Below are positions 51,204 through 59,831 of a stretch of 64,000 nt of DNA, piece after piece. Numbering within the stretch: the stretch's first letter is position 1; every line of letters begins with the position of its first letter. Origin of the DNA: Flavobacterium fontis (GTDB lineage Bacteria > Bacteroidota > Bacteroidia > Flavobacteriales > Flavobacteriaceae). Position numbers and translations under genes: made by a program. Below the pieces are notes generated by a model. The model did not search any database, had not been told where the DNA came from, and saw only the letters and a list, made by a program, of their open reading frames with translations. The DNA is taken from the NCBI RefSeq assembly GCF_900129405.1, contig NZ_FQVQ01000010.1:1-64000 (forward strand), in the 5' to 3' direction.

Positions 51204-52136
51204 ATGAAAAAAAATTATCTTATTTCCAGTTTGACCGCCTTTCTTCTTAGTTGGTGTGGTTTTGCCCAAGTAGTCAATGGCGATTTTGAAATTGTTAAAG
51301 AGAATTTTCTCCCTTCCAATTGGGGTATGGATTTTGTGCAATTGGTTAGCATAAACCCGACAACAGGGGAAACCGAAATGGATCAAATCCAGTATCCTTG
51401 GTCGATCCCTTCTTTTGTATTCGCTACCACAGAAAGTCAATCGGGTATGTATGCCATGGAGTTATCCAATGGATTTAATACAACACGAAATGAAGTTATA
51501 ATGGCTGAAGCATCAATATTTAACAATCCTGAATTAGACAGTCCAGGCTGGAATGCTGGAGTGCCTATTGAACCCGGAGCCAATGTCACCCTATTGGGAT
51601 TGTATTATAAATTCTTACCCTTTGGAAATGAAACAGGTGAGGCAAAAATAACCGTGCTCGATGAACTGGGAGAAGAAATAGGTTCGACCACCATTGACTT
51701 AGTCGCCACAGGAAATAATTTTGAATACTTATATAGTTTTATTCCTTTCAATACGAGTTCAACACCCTCCTACATGTACATTACTTTGAAAACAGCAAAA
51801 GAAGGACAAACACCAGTATTTGGCACCCGATTGATCGTGGACAATGTGGTTACTAATTTCAATGCATTAGTTGTAACAAATCCTCTTCCAAAACCTGAAT
51901 TCAGTTTAATATCTGAAGTTGTAGATGGTACATTGCAAATACAACCGGGTGATTTAAATGGGTTGGTTACCTATTCATTATTTGACACTAGCGGCAAATG
52001 TATCCGACAGAATCAATTAGAAAATAACAACAACTATTTATATACTATGGATGTTTCTGACTTATCCTCGGGCATTTATATCGTTACTGCACAAGATGCG
52101 AGTCATTTCTATACCCAAAAAATCATCAAACGATAA
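51204..52136 (+). CDS. Secreted protein with T9SS sorting domain
   Basis: 310 residues: signal peptide (KKNYLISSLTAFLLSWCGFAQ), a middle beta-rich domain (about 22-235) starting VVNGDFEIVKENFLPSNWGMD, which looks like a carbohydrate-binding-type sandwich (not assigned), and a type A C-terminal signal (about 235-310: FSLISEVVDGTLQIQP, LFDTSGKCIRQ, LSSGIYIVTAQ, TQKIIKR). Thus exported by type IX secretion. The start at 51204 puts the signal peptide at the N-terminus. A terminator follows. Confidence 0.85.
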   Translation: MKKNYLISSLTAFLLSWCGFAQVVNGDFEIVKENFLPSNWGMDFVQLVSINPTTGETEMDQIQYPWSIPSFVFATTESQSGMYAMELSNGFNTTRNEVIMAEASIFNNPELDSPGWNAGVPIEPGANVTLLGLYYKFLPFGNETGEAKITVLDELGEEIGSTTIDLVATGNNFEYLYSFIPFNTSSTPSYMYITLKTAKEGQTPVFGTRLIVDNVVTNFNALVVTNPLPKPEFSLISEVVDGTLQIQPGDLNGLVTYSLFDTSGKCIRQNQLENNNNYLYTMDVSDLSSGIYIVTAQDASHFYTQKIIKR

Positions 52137-52173
52137 GGAGCTAAACTAAATTCGAAAACTACTTATAAAAGCC

Positions 52174-52201
52174 GAACTTGGGAAACTGGGTTCGGTTTTT
52201 T
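52174..52201 (+). terminator. Intrinsic terminator of the T9SS gene
   Basis: CCGAAC pairs with GTTCGG around a 12-nt loop, then six T. Confidence 0.7.
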
Positions 52202-52331
52202 TAGTTATGAATTATGGGTTATGAATTATGAATGTATGGAAAAGTGGAGAAAGTGGAGAAAGTCGTCAGTCAACAGATATTTATTAGAAGGAACATTTTC
52301 AAATCTTCAAATTACCTCATTTTCAAATCGG

Positions 52332-52371
52332 CATATCGACACATTGACACATTGACACATTGACACATTAA
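52332..52371. repeat. Octanucleotide array (ACATTGAC)
   Basis: Four tandem units of ACATTGAC; the same unit occurs at 49994-50030. It ends 2 nt before the candidate RNA element. Confidence 0.8.
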
Positions 52372-52372
52372 T

Positions 52373-52468
52373 CCGCGCCAGGGGTAGCAGTGGAAAGCCC
52401 GGATGGCGTACGAAGGGAGCCAACGGACTTGTAACGGATGACCCGGCCGACGTGAGGAGGGGCGCCCC
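52373..52468 (+). ncRNA. Candidate structured RNA, related to the dispersed GC-rich elements
   Basis: A 96-nt GC-rich stretch in otherwise AT-rich DNA. The 5' GCGCC pairs with GGCGC near the 3' end, closing the element. Inside lie TGGAAAGCCCGGATGGCG, AACGGACTTGTAACGGATG and CCCGGCCGACGTGAGGAGG. No open frame fits. The block GGCCGACGT..GAGG..GGGGCGCCC also occurs in copy B at 10415-10572 (minus strand). It may be a flavobacterial noncoding RNA such as the Flavo-1 motif; I could not test this. It ends about 65 nt before the reductase gene. Confidence 0.5.
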
Positions 52469-52532
52469 AAAAAATAATTTTATTATGCGCGCATATAAAA
52501 TTAATTCCTATCTTTACGAAAAATAGACCTCT

Positions 52533-53414
52533 ATGAATTTTGCAGCTAAAATGCTTCGCGACGGAGCTTTGGAAGGAAAAACCATTGTTGTTACTGGCGG
52601 TGGAAGTGGCTTAGGGAAAGCCATGACAAAATATTTTATGGAATTGGGCGCTCAAGTAGCCATTACCTCTCGGGACTTAGACAAGTTAACAACCACGGCT
52701 GCCGAATTGGAAGCTGCCACGGGAGGAACTTGTTTACCGCTCGCCTGTGATGTGCGGCATTACGACCAAGTCGAAGCAATGTTGGCGGCAGTCATCGCAA
52801 AGTATGGCAAAGTCGACGTGTTGTTGAACAATGCAGCCGGAAACTTTATCTCGCCCACCGAGCGCTTGTCGGCCAATGCCTTTGATACGATTATTGATAT
52901 TGTTTTAAAAGGAACCAAAAACTGTACCTTGGCGTTTGGAAAGCATTGGATCGCCGCCCAACAAACCAATTGCAATGTGTTGAATATTGTCACGACCTAC
53001 GCTTGGACCGGTTCGGGCTATGTTGTTCCCAGTGCAACTGCCAAAGCAGGGGTGCTCGCCATGACTCGTAGTTTGGCCGTGGAATGGGCAAAATATGGTA
53101 TTCGTATGAACGCCATTGCTCCGGGTCCGTTTCCAACCAAGGGAGCATGGGACCGCTTGCTGCCAGGAGATTTGGCCGAAAAATTTGATATGTCCAAAAA
53201 AGTACCTTTGCGTCGTGTGGGCGATCATCAAGAATTAGCCAACTTAGCTGCCTATTTGGTTTCGGACTTTTCGGCGTATATCAACGGGGAAGTAGTAACA
53301 ATTGATGGCGGTGAATGGTTGCAAGGTGCTGGGCAATTTAATATTTTGGAAAAGATACCCCAAGAAATGTGGGATATGCTCGAAACGATGATAAAAAGTA
53401 AGGGCAGTAAGTAA
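52533..53414 (+). CDS. SDR oxidoreductase, 2,4-dienoyl-CoA reductase type
   Basis: 293 residues of the short-chain dehydrogenase family. The NAD(P) motif is VVTGGGSGLGKAMTKYF (about 20-36) and NNAAGNF is present (near 98). The active site reads TTYAWTGSGYVVPSATAKAG: the tyrosine and lysine are 15 residues apart as in mammalian 2,4-dienoyl-CoA reductase (Tyr199/Lys214), instead of the usual YxxxK. This indicates a DECR-type enzyme that reduces dienoyl-CoA in unsaturated fatty acid oxidation. No other beta-oxidation gene is adjacent. Confidence 0.87.
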   Translation: MNFAAKMLRDGALEGKTIVVTGGGSGLGKAMTKYFMELGAQVAITSRDLDKLTTTAAELEAATGGTCLPLACDVRHYDQVEAMLAAVIAKYGKVDVLLNNAAGNFISPTERLSANAFDTIIDIVLKGTKNCTLAFGKHWIAAQQTNCNVLNIVTTYAWTGSGYVVPSATAKAGVLAMTRSLAVEWAKYGIRMNAIAPGPFPTKGAWDRLLPGDLAEKFDMSKKVPLRRVGDHQELANLAAYLVSDFSAYINGEVVTIDGGEWLQGAGQFNILEKIPQEMWDMLETMIKSKGSK

Positions 53415-53421
53415 TAAAATT

Positions 53422-53442
53422 AGGGGTTCGACCCCTTTTTTT
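53422..53442 (+). terminator. Intrinsic terminator of the SDR gene
   Basis: AGGGGT pairs with ACCCCT around TCG, then a run of T. Confidence 0.85.
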
Positions 53443-53545
53443 GTATCCAAAGGTAAGGTACTCTTGCACAGATTTTAAGCGGAAATGAAGGACAAACTTT
53501 AGTCGATTGTTAACAAATAAGACTTGAATAAACCATAAAAAAGCG

Positions 53546-53553
53546 TATTTTTA
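53546..53553 (+). promoter_or_regulatory. Likely promoter -7 box of parA
   Basis: TATTTTTA fits TAnnTTTG with one mismatch and lies 27 nt before the ATG at 53581. It would drive the parA-to-wbqC series. Confidence 0.4.
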
Positions 53554-53580
53554 CACCTCTTAAATTTGACGCGAATTTTC

Positions 53581-54345
53581 ATGGGTAAAATCATTGCAAT
53601 TGCAAATCAAAAAGGCGGTGTCGGCAAAACCACAACTTCGGTTAATTTGGCGGCCTCTTTAGGTGTTTTAGAAAAAAAAGTATTACTTATTGACGCCGAC
53701 CCACAAGCCAATGCTACTTCAGGATTAGGAATTGATGTTGAATCGGTGGCTATCGGTACGTATCAAATTTTAGAACACAGCAACATCCCTTCGGAAGCTG
53801 TGGTGCAGAGCACTTCGCCTAATGTAGATGTCATTCCGGCCCACATTGATTTGGTAGCGATTGAAATCGAATTGGTCGATAAAGAAAACCGCGAATACAT
53901 GTTGCGCGAAGCCTTAAAAGACATTCGCAACCACTATGATTACATTTTAATCGACTGCGCGCCTTCGTTGGGATTACTCACGTTGAACGCGTTGACTGCG
54001 GCGGATTCGGTGATTATTCCGATCCAGTGCGAATATTTTGCCTTGGAAGGATTGGGGAAATTGCTCAATACCGTCAAAAGTGTCCAAAAAATTCACAATC
54101 CAGCCTTGGATATTGAAGGAATGCTCCTCACCATGTACGATTCACGTTTACGTTTGTCCAATCAAGTGGTTGAAGAAGTACAAAAACACTTCAATGATAT
54201 GGTGTTCAAAACCATCATTCAACGCAATGTAAAATTGAGTGAAGCCCCTAGTTTTGGGGAAAGTATCATCAACTTCGATGCGACCAGCAAAGGAGCTACC
54301 AACTACTTAAGTTTGGCCGAAGAGGTGATTAAAAAAAATAGTTAA
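53581..54345 (+). CDS. parA: Chromosome partitioning ATPase ParA
   Basis: 254 residues. The deviant Walker A motif KGGVGKTT lies at 11-18 with the lysine that marks ParA/MinD ATPases; DADPQANAT follows near 40 and LIDCAPSLGLLT near 127. ParA forms a nucleoid-bound gradient that moves ParB-parS complexes apart. The ATG at 53581 (MGKIIAIANQKGG) is right; a TTG at 53566 is also in frame. parB follows 5 nt after. I saw no parS palindrome in the window. Confidence 0.94.
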   Translation: MGKIIAIANQKGGVGKTTTSVNLAASLGVLEKKVLLIDADPQANATSGLGIDVESVAIGTYQILEHSNIPSEAVVQSTSPNVDVIPAHIDLVAIEIELVDKENREYMLREALKDIRNHYDYILIDCAPSLGLLTLNALTAADSVIIPIQCEYFALEGLGKLLNTVKSVQKIHNPALDIEGMLLTMYDSRLRLSNQVVEEVQKHFNDMVFKTIIQRNVKLSEAPSFGESIINFDATSKGATNYLSLAEEVIKKNS

Positions 54346-54350
54346 GGGGT

Positions 54351-55253
54351 ATGACAAAAGCAATTAAAAAACAAGCGCTGGGACGTGGATTGTCGGCTTT
54401 ATTGAAAGATCCAGACAACGATATTCGTTCGGTTGAAGATAAAAATGCCGATAAACTCATCGGTTCTATTTTGGAAATTGATATCGATGCAGTAGCCATC
54501 AACCCGTTTCAACCCCGTTCCAATTTCAATGAAGAAGCCTTACAAGAATTGGCAACATCGATTCGTGAATTGGGGGTTATCCAACCCATCACGGTCCGAA
54601 AGCTTGACTTCAATCAATACCAATTAATTTCTGGGGAACGCCGTTTGCGCGCTTCAAAGTTGGTGGGACTTACGACAATTCCCGCCTATATTCGCATCGC
54701 CAATGATAATGAATCTTTGGTGATGGCTTTGGTTGAGAATATTCAGCGTCATGACTTAGACCCCATCGAAATTGCACTTTCGTACCAACGTTTGATGGAA
54801 GAAATTCAATTAACGCAAGAGCAAATGAGCGATCGTGTAGGCAAAAAACGCTCAACGATTGCCAATTATTTGCGTTTGTTAAAATTGGATCCGATTATTC
54901 AAACGGGAATTCGCGACGGTTTTATCTCCATGGGTCACGGACGTGCCATCATCAACATTGAAGATCACGAAGCACAAGCCGATATTTATCACAAAATCAT
55001 CAGTCAAAATCTTTCCGTTCGCGAAACTGAGGCCTTGGTAAAAAAATACCAAGAGGGTCAAAAACCAACTGCTCCCAAGAGCAAAAAGGGCACCTCTTTT
55101 GCTGTAGCCCCTTCGCACCAAAAAACGATGACCGAATTCTTTGGCGCAAATGTAGAAGTAAAAATCGGAGGCAATGGGAAAGGGAAAATTTCGGTTCCTT
55201 TTCATTCGGAGGAGGACTTTAACCGGATACTCAAATTGTTGCAAAAAGGGTGA
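54351..55253 (+). CDS. parB: Chromosome partitioning protein ParB
   Basis: 300 residues: N-terminal ParA-contacting segment (KKQALGRGLSALL, 5-17), the CTPase/ParB domain with INPFQPRSNFNEEALQELA and LISGERRLRASKLVGL (near 85-100), ENIQRHDLDPIE, the helix-turn-helix QEQMSDRVGKKRSTIANYLRL (near 160-180), and a C-terminal dimer region. ParB loads at parS sites. The downstream DUF5683 gene overlaps its stop by 4 nt. Confidence 0.94.
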   Translation: MTKAIKKQALGRGLSALLKDPDNDIRSVEDKNADKLIGSILEIDIDAVAINPFQPRSNFNEEALQELATSIRELGVIQPITVRKLDFNQYQLISGERRLRASKLVGLTTIPAYIRIANDNESLVMALVENIQRHDLDPIEIALSYQRLMEEIQLTQEQMSDRVGKKRSTIANYLRLLKLDPIIQTGIRDGFISMGHGRAIINIEDHEAQADIYHKIISQNLSVRETEALVKKYQEGQKPTAPKSKKGTSFAVAPSHQKTMTEFFGANVEVKIGGNGKGKISVPFHSEEDFNRILKLLQKG

Positions 55254-55822
55254 TTCGTTGGATTTACATACTCTTTTGCTGGGGTTGTTTAGCAATCTCT
55301 ACCGGTTGGGCACAACAAATGCCTGCACCGACACCCCCTGTGAAACCCACGGATAGTCTTAATACCCCCGCCAAACCGATCAACATGCTTGCCCCTTCGC
55401 GCGCAGCTTTTTATTCGGCGGTAATTCCGGGTTTGGGTCAGGCGTACAACAAAAAGTATTGGAAAATCCCCTTAGTCTATGCCGCTTTGGGAACCACCGT
55501 TTATTTTTACATTACCAACAACAACAAATACAACGATTATCGGGATGCTTACAAGCGCCGTTTGTTGGGCTTTACCGATGATGAATTCTCATATCTAGAC
55601 ACGTCGCGATTGATACAAGCCCAACGTTTTTACCAACGAAATCGGGATTTATCAGCTTTATTGATTGGCGTTTTCTACATTCTAAATATTGTCGATGCCA
55701 ATGTTGATGCACATTTGATGCAGTACAATGTGAGCGACAAACTCACGCTTCAACCCGACTTGATTCAGAACGACCTCACCCAGCGCCGGCAACTCGGTTT
55801 GGGCATCAGCTTTAAGTTTTAA
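55250..55822 (+). CDS. DUF5683 family membrane protein
   Basis: 190 residues: an N-terminal signal-like helix (IYILFCWGCLAISTGWAQ), a proline-rich stretch (TPPVKPTDSLNTPAKP), then SRAAFYSAVIPGLGQAYNKKYWKIPLVYAALG (near 49-80), the DUF5683 hallmark, and further helices. The function is unknown. The start is GTG at 55250, overlapping the parB stop as GTGA, so translation is coupled. The linkage parB-DUF5683-dapB-lepB is common in Flavobacteriia. Confidence 0.87.
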   Translation: MIRWIYILFCWGCLAISTGWAQQMPAPTPPVKPTDSLNTPAKPINMLAPSRAAFYSAVIPGLGQAYNKKYWKIPLVYAALGTTVYFYITNNNKYNDYRDAYKRRLLGFTDDEFSYLDTSRLIQAQRFYQRNRDLSALLIGVFYILNIVDANVDAHLMQYNVSDKLTLQPDLIQNDLTQRRQLGLGISFKF

Positions 55823-55857
55823 TGTAACAAACCAACAAAAACCGCTACTAAATAGGT

Positions 55858-56556
55858 ATGAACATCGCGTTATTAGGGTATGGAAAAATGGGTAAAGTTA
55901 TCGAGCGAATCGCCTTGGAACGCGGTCATGCTATCGTGTTACGAAAAACGCGTCAAGACAGCTTTGAAGGTTTAGAAACCGCCGATGTTGCCATTGATTT
56001 TAGTATTCCTGATGCGGCAGTCGAAAATATAACTGCCTGTCTTCAAAACGGCATCCCTGTTGTTTCGGGCACTACGGGTTGGCTCGCGCAGTATGAGGCC
56101 ATGAAAGCGCTTTGTGAAAAACAAAATGGTGCGTTTTTATATGGTTCAAATTTCAGCTTGGGCGTGAACTTGTTTTTTGAATTAAATCAAAAATTAGCGC
56201 AATTGATGGCTAAATTCCCGCAATATGCCGTGGATATGGAAGAAATTCATCATACCCAAAAATTAGACAAACCCAGCGGTACTGCCATTACTTTGGCCGA
56301 GGGGCTACTCCCCTACACTCCTTTTACCCAATGGAGTTTAGAGGCCGAGGCGACAGATAAGCTTTATATTGATGTAAAGCGAGAAAATGATGTTCCCGGT
56401 ACCCACAGCATTTTTTACCGTTCTGCTGTTGATACTATTGAAATCAAACACACCGCGCACAACCGAGAGGGATTTGCCTACGGAGCTGTTCTTGCCGCTG
56501 AATGGCTTGCTACACGCAAAGGGGTGTTTACCATGAAAGACGTTTTAGATTTATAA
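55858..56556 (+). CDS. dapB: 4-hydroxy-tetrahydrodipicolinate reductase
   Basis: DapB is the NAD(P)H-dependent reductase of lysine and diaminopimelate synthesis. 232 residues: GYGKMGKVIERIA (7-19) for the nucleotide, VVSGTTGW (near 70), FLYGSNFSLGVNLFFEL, and the active-site EEIHHTQKLDKPSGTAITL (near 128-146). It is shorter than E. coli DapB (273) in loops only, as usual in Bacteroidota. It lies in the parA-parB-lepB series. Confidence 0.93.
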   Translation: MNIALLGYGKMGKVIERIALERGHAIVLRKTRQDSFEGLETADVAIDFSIPDAAVENITACLQNGIPVVSGTTGWLAQYEAMKALCEKQNGAFLYGSNFSLGVNLFFELNQKLAQLMAKFPQYAVDMEEIHHTQKLDKPSGTAITLAEGLLPYTPFTQWSLEAEATDKLYIDVKRENDVPGTHSIFYRSAVDTIEIKHTAHNREGFAYGAVLAAEWLATRKGVFTMKDVLDL

Positions 56557-56568
56557 AAATAGAGTATT

Positions 56569-58167
56569 ATGACATTTACACAATGGTTCGTTTTTATCCT
56601 GATTATCCAAGTGATCCATGCCGCTGGAACGTGGAAATTCTATGTGGCTGCAGGTCGTAAAGCATGGGAAGCTTTTGTACCGCTGTACAATGCCGTTGTT
56701 TTGTTGAAAATAGTGAAGCGTCCCTCCTGGTGGCTGCTTTTATTTTTTATACCCATCATTAATTTGATTGTCATCCCAGTGGTTTGGGTAGAAACCTTGC
56801 GAAGTTTTGGTAAAAAATCGACCGGCGATACCGCTTTGGTCGTATTTACATTGGGATTGTACCTCTACTATGTAAACTACACCCAACCGCTTACCTATGA
56901 AGCCGAACGCAGCACCCATCCCGCTACCAAAACGGGAGAAACAGTCAGTTCGATTCTGTTTGCCATTGTTGTGGCTACTTTTGTTCACACCTATTTTATT
57001 CAACCGTTCACGATTCCAACCTCCTCTTTGGAGAAATCGCTTTTGGTAGGCGACTTCTTATTTGTGAGTAAGTTTCACTACGGTGCAAGGGTGCCCAACA
57101 CCACAGTTGCCGCGCCTATGGTGCATGATACTATCCCGTTATTACGAAAAAAATCTTACCTCTACGATGATGAAAATCCAAATTCGTGGAAACAAAAATT
57201 ACAATTACCTTATTTGCGTATCCCCGGATTTGAAACGGTAAAAAACAATGACATCGTGGTATTCAACTGGCCCGCTGATACGGTAGCGGAATTCTTTGTC
57301 AAAGACCGAAAGTACCTCAAACCGGTTGATAAGAAGTCCAATTATGTTAAACGATGTCTTGGTATTCCTGGCGATAGTTTACAAATCAAAGAGGGAATAG
57401 TATATGTAAATGGTAAACCCCTAGTTTTACCTGAACGTGCTAAACCGCAGTATTCGTATACTGTAACGTATGACCATAAGCAATTTTCTGATATTACTCC
57501 TTTTTTAGAGGAAAATGATGTTACTGACGGCGGTGGAGTTGCCAATGGCCGTTGGGAGAGCGATACACTTTTCATTAATGCCATGACCGATGATGTGGCT
57601 AAGAAATTACGCACCGTTACGGGGATTAAAAAAGTGGAACGGATTATTTTTAAAGAGGCTAGTTTAAGTGTTTTTCCGTATACTAAACCCTGGAACATCG
57701 ATAATTACGGGCCGATTTACATTCCTAAAGCTGGGGCAACAGTAGCTTTGGATTTGAAAAGTTTACCCTTTTACAAAAAAATCATCCAAGAATACGAAAA
57801 CAATACCCTTCAGATTCGCAATGGTGAAATTTTCATCAATGGAAAACCGAGTACCTCTTACACTTTTAAACAAAACTACTATTGGATGATGGGAGATAAC
57901 CGTCACCGCTCGGAAGACAGTCGTTTTTGGGGGTATGTACCTGAGGATCACATTGTAGGGAAACCAATTTTCATTTGGATGAGTGTGAAAAACTTTGACA
58001 AAGGATTTAAAAATTGGAGTATTCGTTGGGACCGCATGTTTACAACGGTTAGTGGCGAAGGACAACCCCAATCGTACTTCAAATATTTCTTGGTTGCATT
58101 GGCGTTGTACTTTGTAGGCGAATATTTCTGGAAAAAGAGAAAAGCAAAACAATCGGAAGAACAATAA
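56569..58167 (+). CDS. lepB: Signal peptidase I with N-terminal DUF5684-like domain
   Basis: 532 residues. Residues 1-105 form a membrane domain resembling DUF5684 (HAAGTWKFYVAAGRKAWEAF, then RPSWWLLLFFIPIINLIV). The peptidase part follows: a further membrane helix (near 125-145), the catalytic serine in PTSSLEKSLLVGDFLFVSK (near 150), the general-base lysine in KRCLGIPGDSLQIK (near 260), and the box MMGDNRHRSEDSRFWGYVP (near 440). It removes signal peptides at the inner membrane. Between the boxes lies an insertion of about 160 residues, making it much longer than E. coli LepB (324). SSLEK replaces the usual SSMEK. Confidence 0.92.
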   Translation: MTFTQWFVFILIIQVIHAAGTWKFYVAAGRKAWEAFVPLYNAVVLLKIVKRPSWWLLLFFIPIINLIVIPVVWVETLRSFGKKSTGDTALVVFTLGLYLYYVNYTQPLTYEAERSTHPATKTGETVSSILFAIVVATFVHTYFIQPFTIPTSSLEKSLLVGDFLFVSKFHYGARVPNTTVAAPMVHDTIPLLRKKSYLYDDENPNSWKQKLQLPYLRIPGFETVKNNDIVVFNWPADTVAEFFVKDRKYLKPVDKKSNYVKRCLGIPGDSLQIKEGIVYVNGKPLVLPERAKPQYSYTVTYDHKQFSDITPFLEENDVTDGGGVANGRWESDTLFINAMTDDVAKKLRTVTGIKKVERIIFKEASLSVFPYTKPWNIDNYGPIYIPKAGATVALDLKSLPFYKKIIQEYENNTLQIRNGEIFINGKPSTSYTFKQNYYWMMGDNRHRSEDSRFWGYVPEDHIVGKPIFIWMSVKNFDKGFKNWSIRWDRMFTTVSGEGQPQSYFKYFLVALALYFVGEYFWKKRKAKQSEEQ

Positions 58168-58169
58168 TC

Positions 58170-58793
58170 GTGTCCAAAGTATTATTACATCCCGGATATT
58201 TCCCTTCTATAAGTACATTTGTTGCCTTAGCAAAAGCTTCGCATGTAGTTTTTGAAACGGGCGATCATTTTCAAAAACAAACCCACCGCAACCGAATGTA
58301 CATCTACAGTCCCAACGGATTGCAATTGTTGAATGTTCCCATCAAACATATAAAAGAAGGACACCAAAAAATGCGCGATGTGCGTTTGGAAACCGCTTTT
58401 GATTGGCAAAAACAGCATTTTAAATCGCTAGAAGCCGCCTACCGAACGTCGCCTTTTTTTGAATATTTTGAAGATGATTTACGACCGATTTTTGAAAAAA
58501 AACACGAATTCCTTTGGGATTTAAATTACCAAACCTTAGAAATTGTTTCCCACTGTTTAGGTTTGGACTTCCCCTACGAAGAAACAGAGGAGTACCATAA
58601 AGAAGTGACCGATGTTTTGGATTTTCGCTATTTAATTCAAGGAAAAAAAGATCCTACCCTGATTGAACCCTACGTTCAAGTTTTTGGGGATAAACACGGT
58701 TTCTTAAACAACCTTAGTATCCTTGATTTACTCTTTAACGAAGGACGACGCGCTTTGGATTATCTGAAACGACAATCGTTAGCGGGGCTCTAA
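58170..58793 (+). CDS. WbqC family protein
   Basis: 207 residues, soluble. Features of WbqC-like proteins are LLHPGYFPSISTFVALAKA at the N-terminus, THRNRMYIYSPNGLQLLNVPI (near 33-53), WQKQHFKSLEAAYRTSPFFEYF and an aromatic C-terminal half with FLNNLSILDLLF. WbqC has been linked to polysaccharide biosynthesis loci, but the reaction is unknown. The start is GTG at 58170. It overlaps the end of the convergent EEP gene by 15 nt. Confidence 0.88.
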   Translation: MSKVLLHPGYFPSISTFVALAKASHVVFETGDHFQKQTHRNRMYIYSPNGLQLLNVPIKHIKEGHQKMRDVRLETAFDWQKQHFKSLEAAYRTSPFFEYFEDDLRPIFEKKHEFLWDLNYQTLEIVSHCLGLDFPYEETEEYHKEVTDVLDFRYLIQGKKDPTLIEPYVQVFGDKHGFLNNLSILDLLFNEGRRALDYLKRQSLAGL

Positions 58794-59831
58794 CTTAATA
58801 CGGGTTACAATTGGAAAGTGGTCGGAGTTCTTGAATTCAGGAAAATGTTGAAAGGACTTCACTTTAAAACGACGATCGGCAAAAATATAATCGATACGTG
58901 CCGGATAGTATTTAAAATTATACGTTGCGCCAAATCCTTTTCCCGCTTCTTCAAAACAATCATTCAAGTCGCCTTTGATGCCGCGATACACATACGAAAA
59001 GGCACTGTTATTCATGTCACCACAGATAATCATCGGGTAGCGGCATTCTTTTTTATGCTCCATTAATTCTTCGGCTTGAATTTGCTGCTTTTTGAATGCT
59101 TCCGAAATGCGATGCAGCACCATAGTCGATTTGCGCTTGTTGATGGAATCGACGTGCTGTTCCATCTCATTCACATCGGGTGAAATTTTGATGGATTGTA
59201 AATGCATGTTGTACACGCGCAGCGTATCCCTTCCTTTCCGAATATCAGCGTACACCAACATATTATCCGACCCTTCAAAAGCGATTTGTCCTTCGTCAAT
59301 AATCGGATACTTAGAAAAAATAGCCTGTCCCGACTTTATTTGATAACCTTGCATGAATACTGTTCGGTACTTATACACCCGCAAATCAACGCCCGCATTT
59401 TCAGAATACTCTTGCAAACACAATACATCAGGATTCATCTCATTGATGAAACGGCGAATATCTTCTTTGACATGTGGACTGGGAAGCCATTGAAAAAGAT
59501 TGAACAAGCGAACATTATAACTCATCACAACCATATCGCCTTCTTCTTTAGGTAAATCAAGGGCGGAGAATTTATAGAATTTATTGATAAAGGTAATGCC
59601 CAAAATCAACACCAATCCGGAGGCAATCATTTGCCGTTTCATTTGAAGAAGCCAATAGACAAAAAATAGGGCATTGACAATAAGAAAGAAAGGCAAAACA
59701 AGGGTAAGTACCGATAAAAAAGGGAAAAATTTTGGCGCTAAAAACGGAAGTACATAAGCAATGAAGGTGAGTATGACCACCGTCACATTCAACCCTAACA
59801 TCAGCTTATTAAATCGTGATAATTTGCGCAT
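58779..59831 (-). CDS. Endonuclease/exonuclease/phosphatase family protein, membrane-anchored
   Basis: 350 residues: three hydrophobic helices (about 10-30, 35-60 and 65-85) then an EEP domain (about 100-350). Its catalytic motifs are MSYNVRLFN (near 103), CLQEYSEN, YNMHLQSI, ICGDMNNSAFSY (near 272) and SDHFPIV (near 340). EEP enzymes hydrolyse phosphodiesters in nucleic acids or lipids; the membrane anchor suggests periplasmic or envelope action, but the substrate is unknown. It overlaps the upstream rhomboid gene by 1 nt. Confidence 0.88.
   Translation of the reverse strand: MRKLSRFNKLMLGLNVTVVILTFIAYVLPFLAPKFFPFLSVLTLVLPFFLIVNALFFVYWLLQMKRQMIASGLVLILGITFINKFYKFSALDLPKEEGDMVVMSYNVRLFNLFQWLPSPHVKEDIRRFINEMNPDVLCLQEYSENAGVDLRVYKYRTVFMQGYQIKSGQAIFSKYPIIDEGQIAFEGSDNMLVYADIRKGRDTLRVYNMHLQSIKISPDVNEMEQHVDSINKRKSTMVLHRISEAFKKQQIQAEELMEHKKECRYPMIICGDMNNSAFSYVYRGIKGDLNDCFEEAGKGFGATYNFKYYPARIDYIFADRRFKVKSFQHFPEFKNSDHFPIVTRIKLEPR

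Noticed and set aside
53521..53580. parS site near parA
   Set aside because: I looked for the GTTTCACGTGAAAC-type palindrome near parA/parB and did not see one; parS sites may lie nearer the origin.
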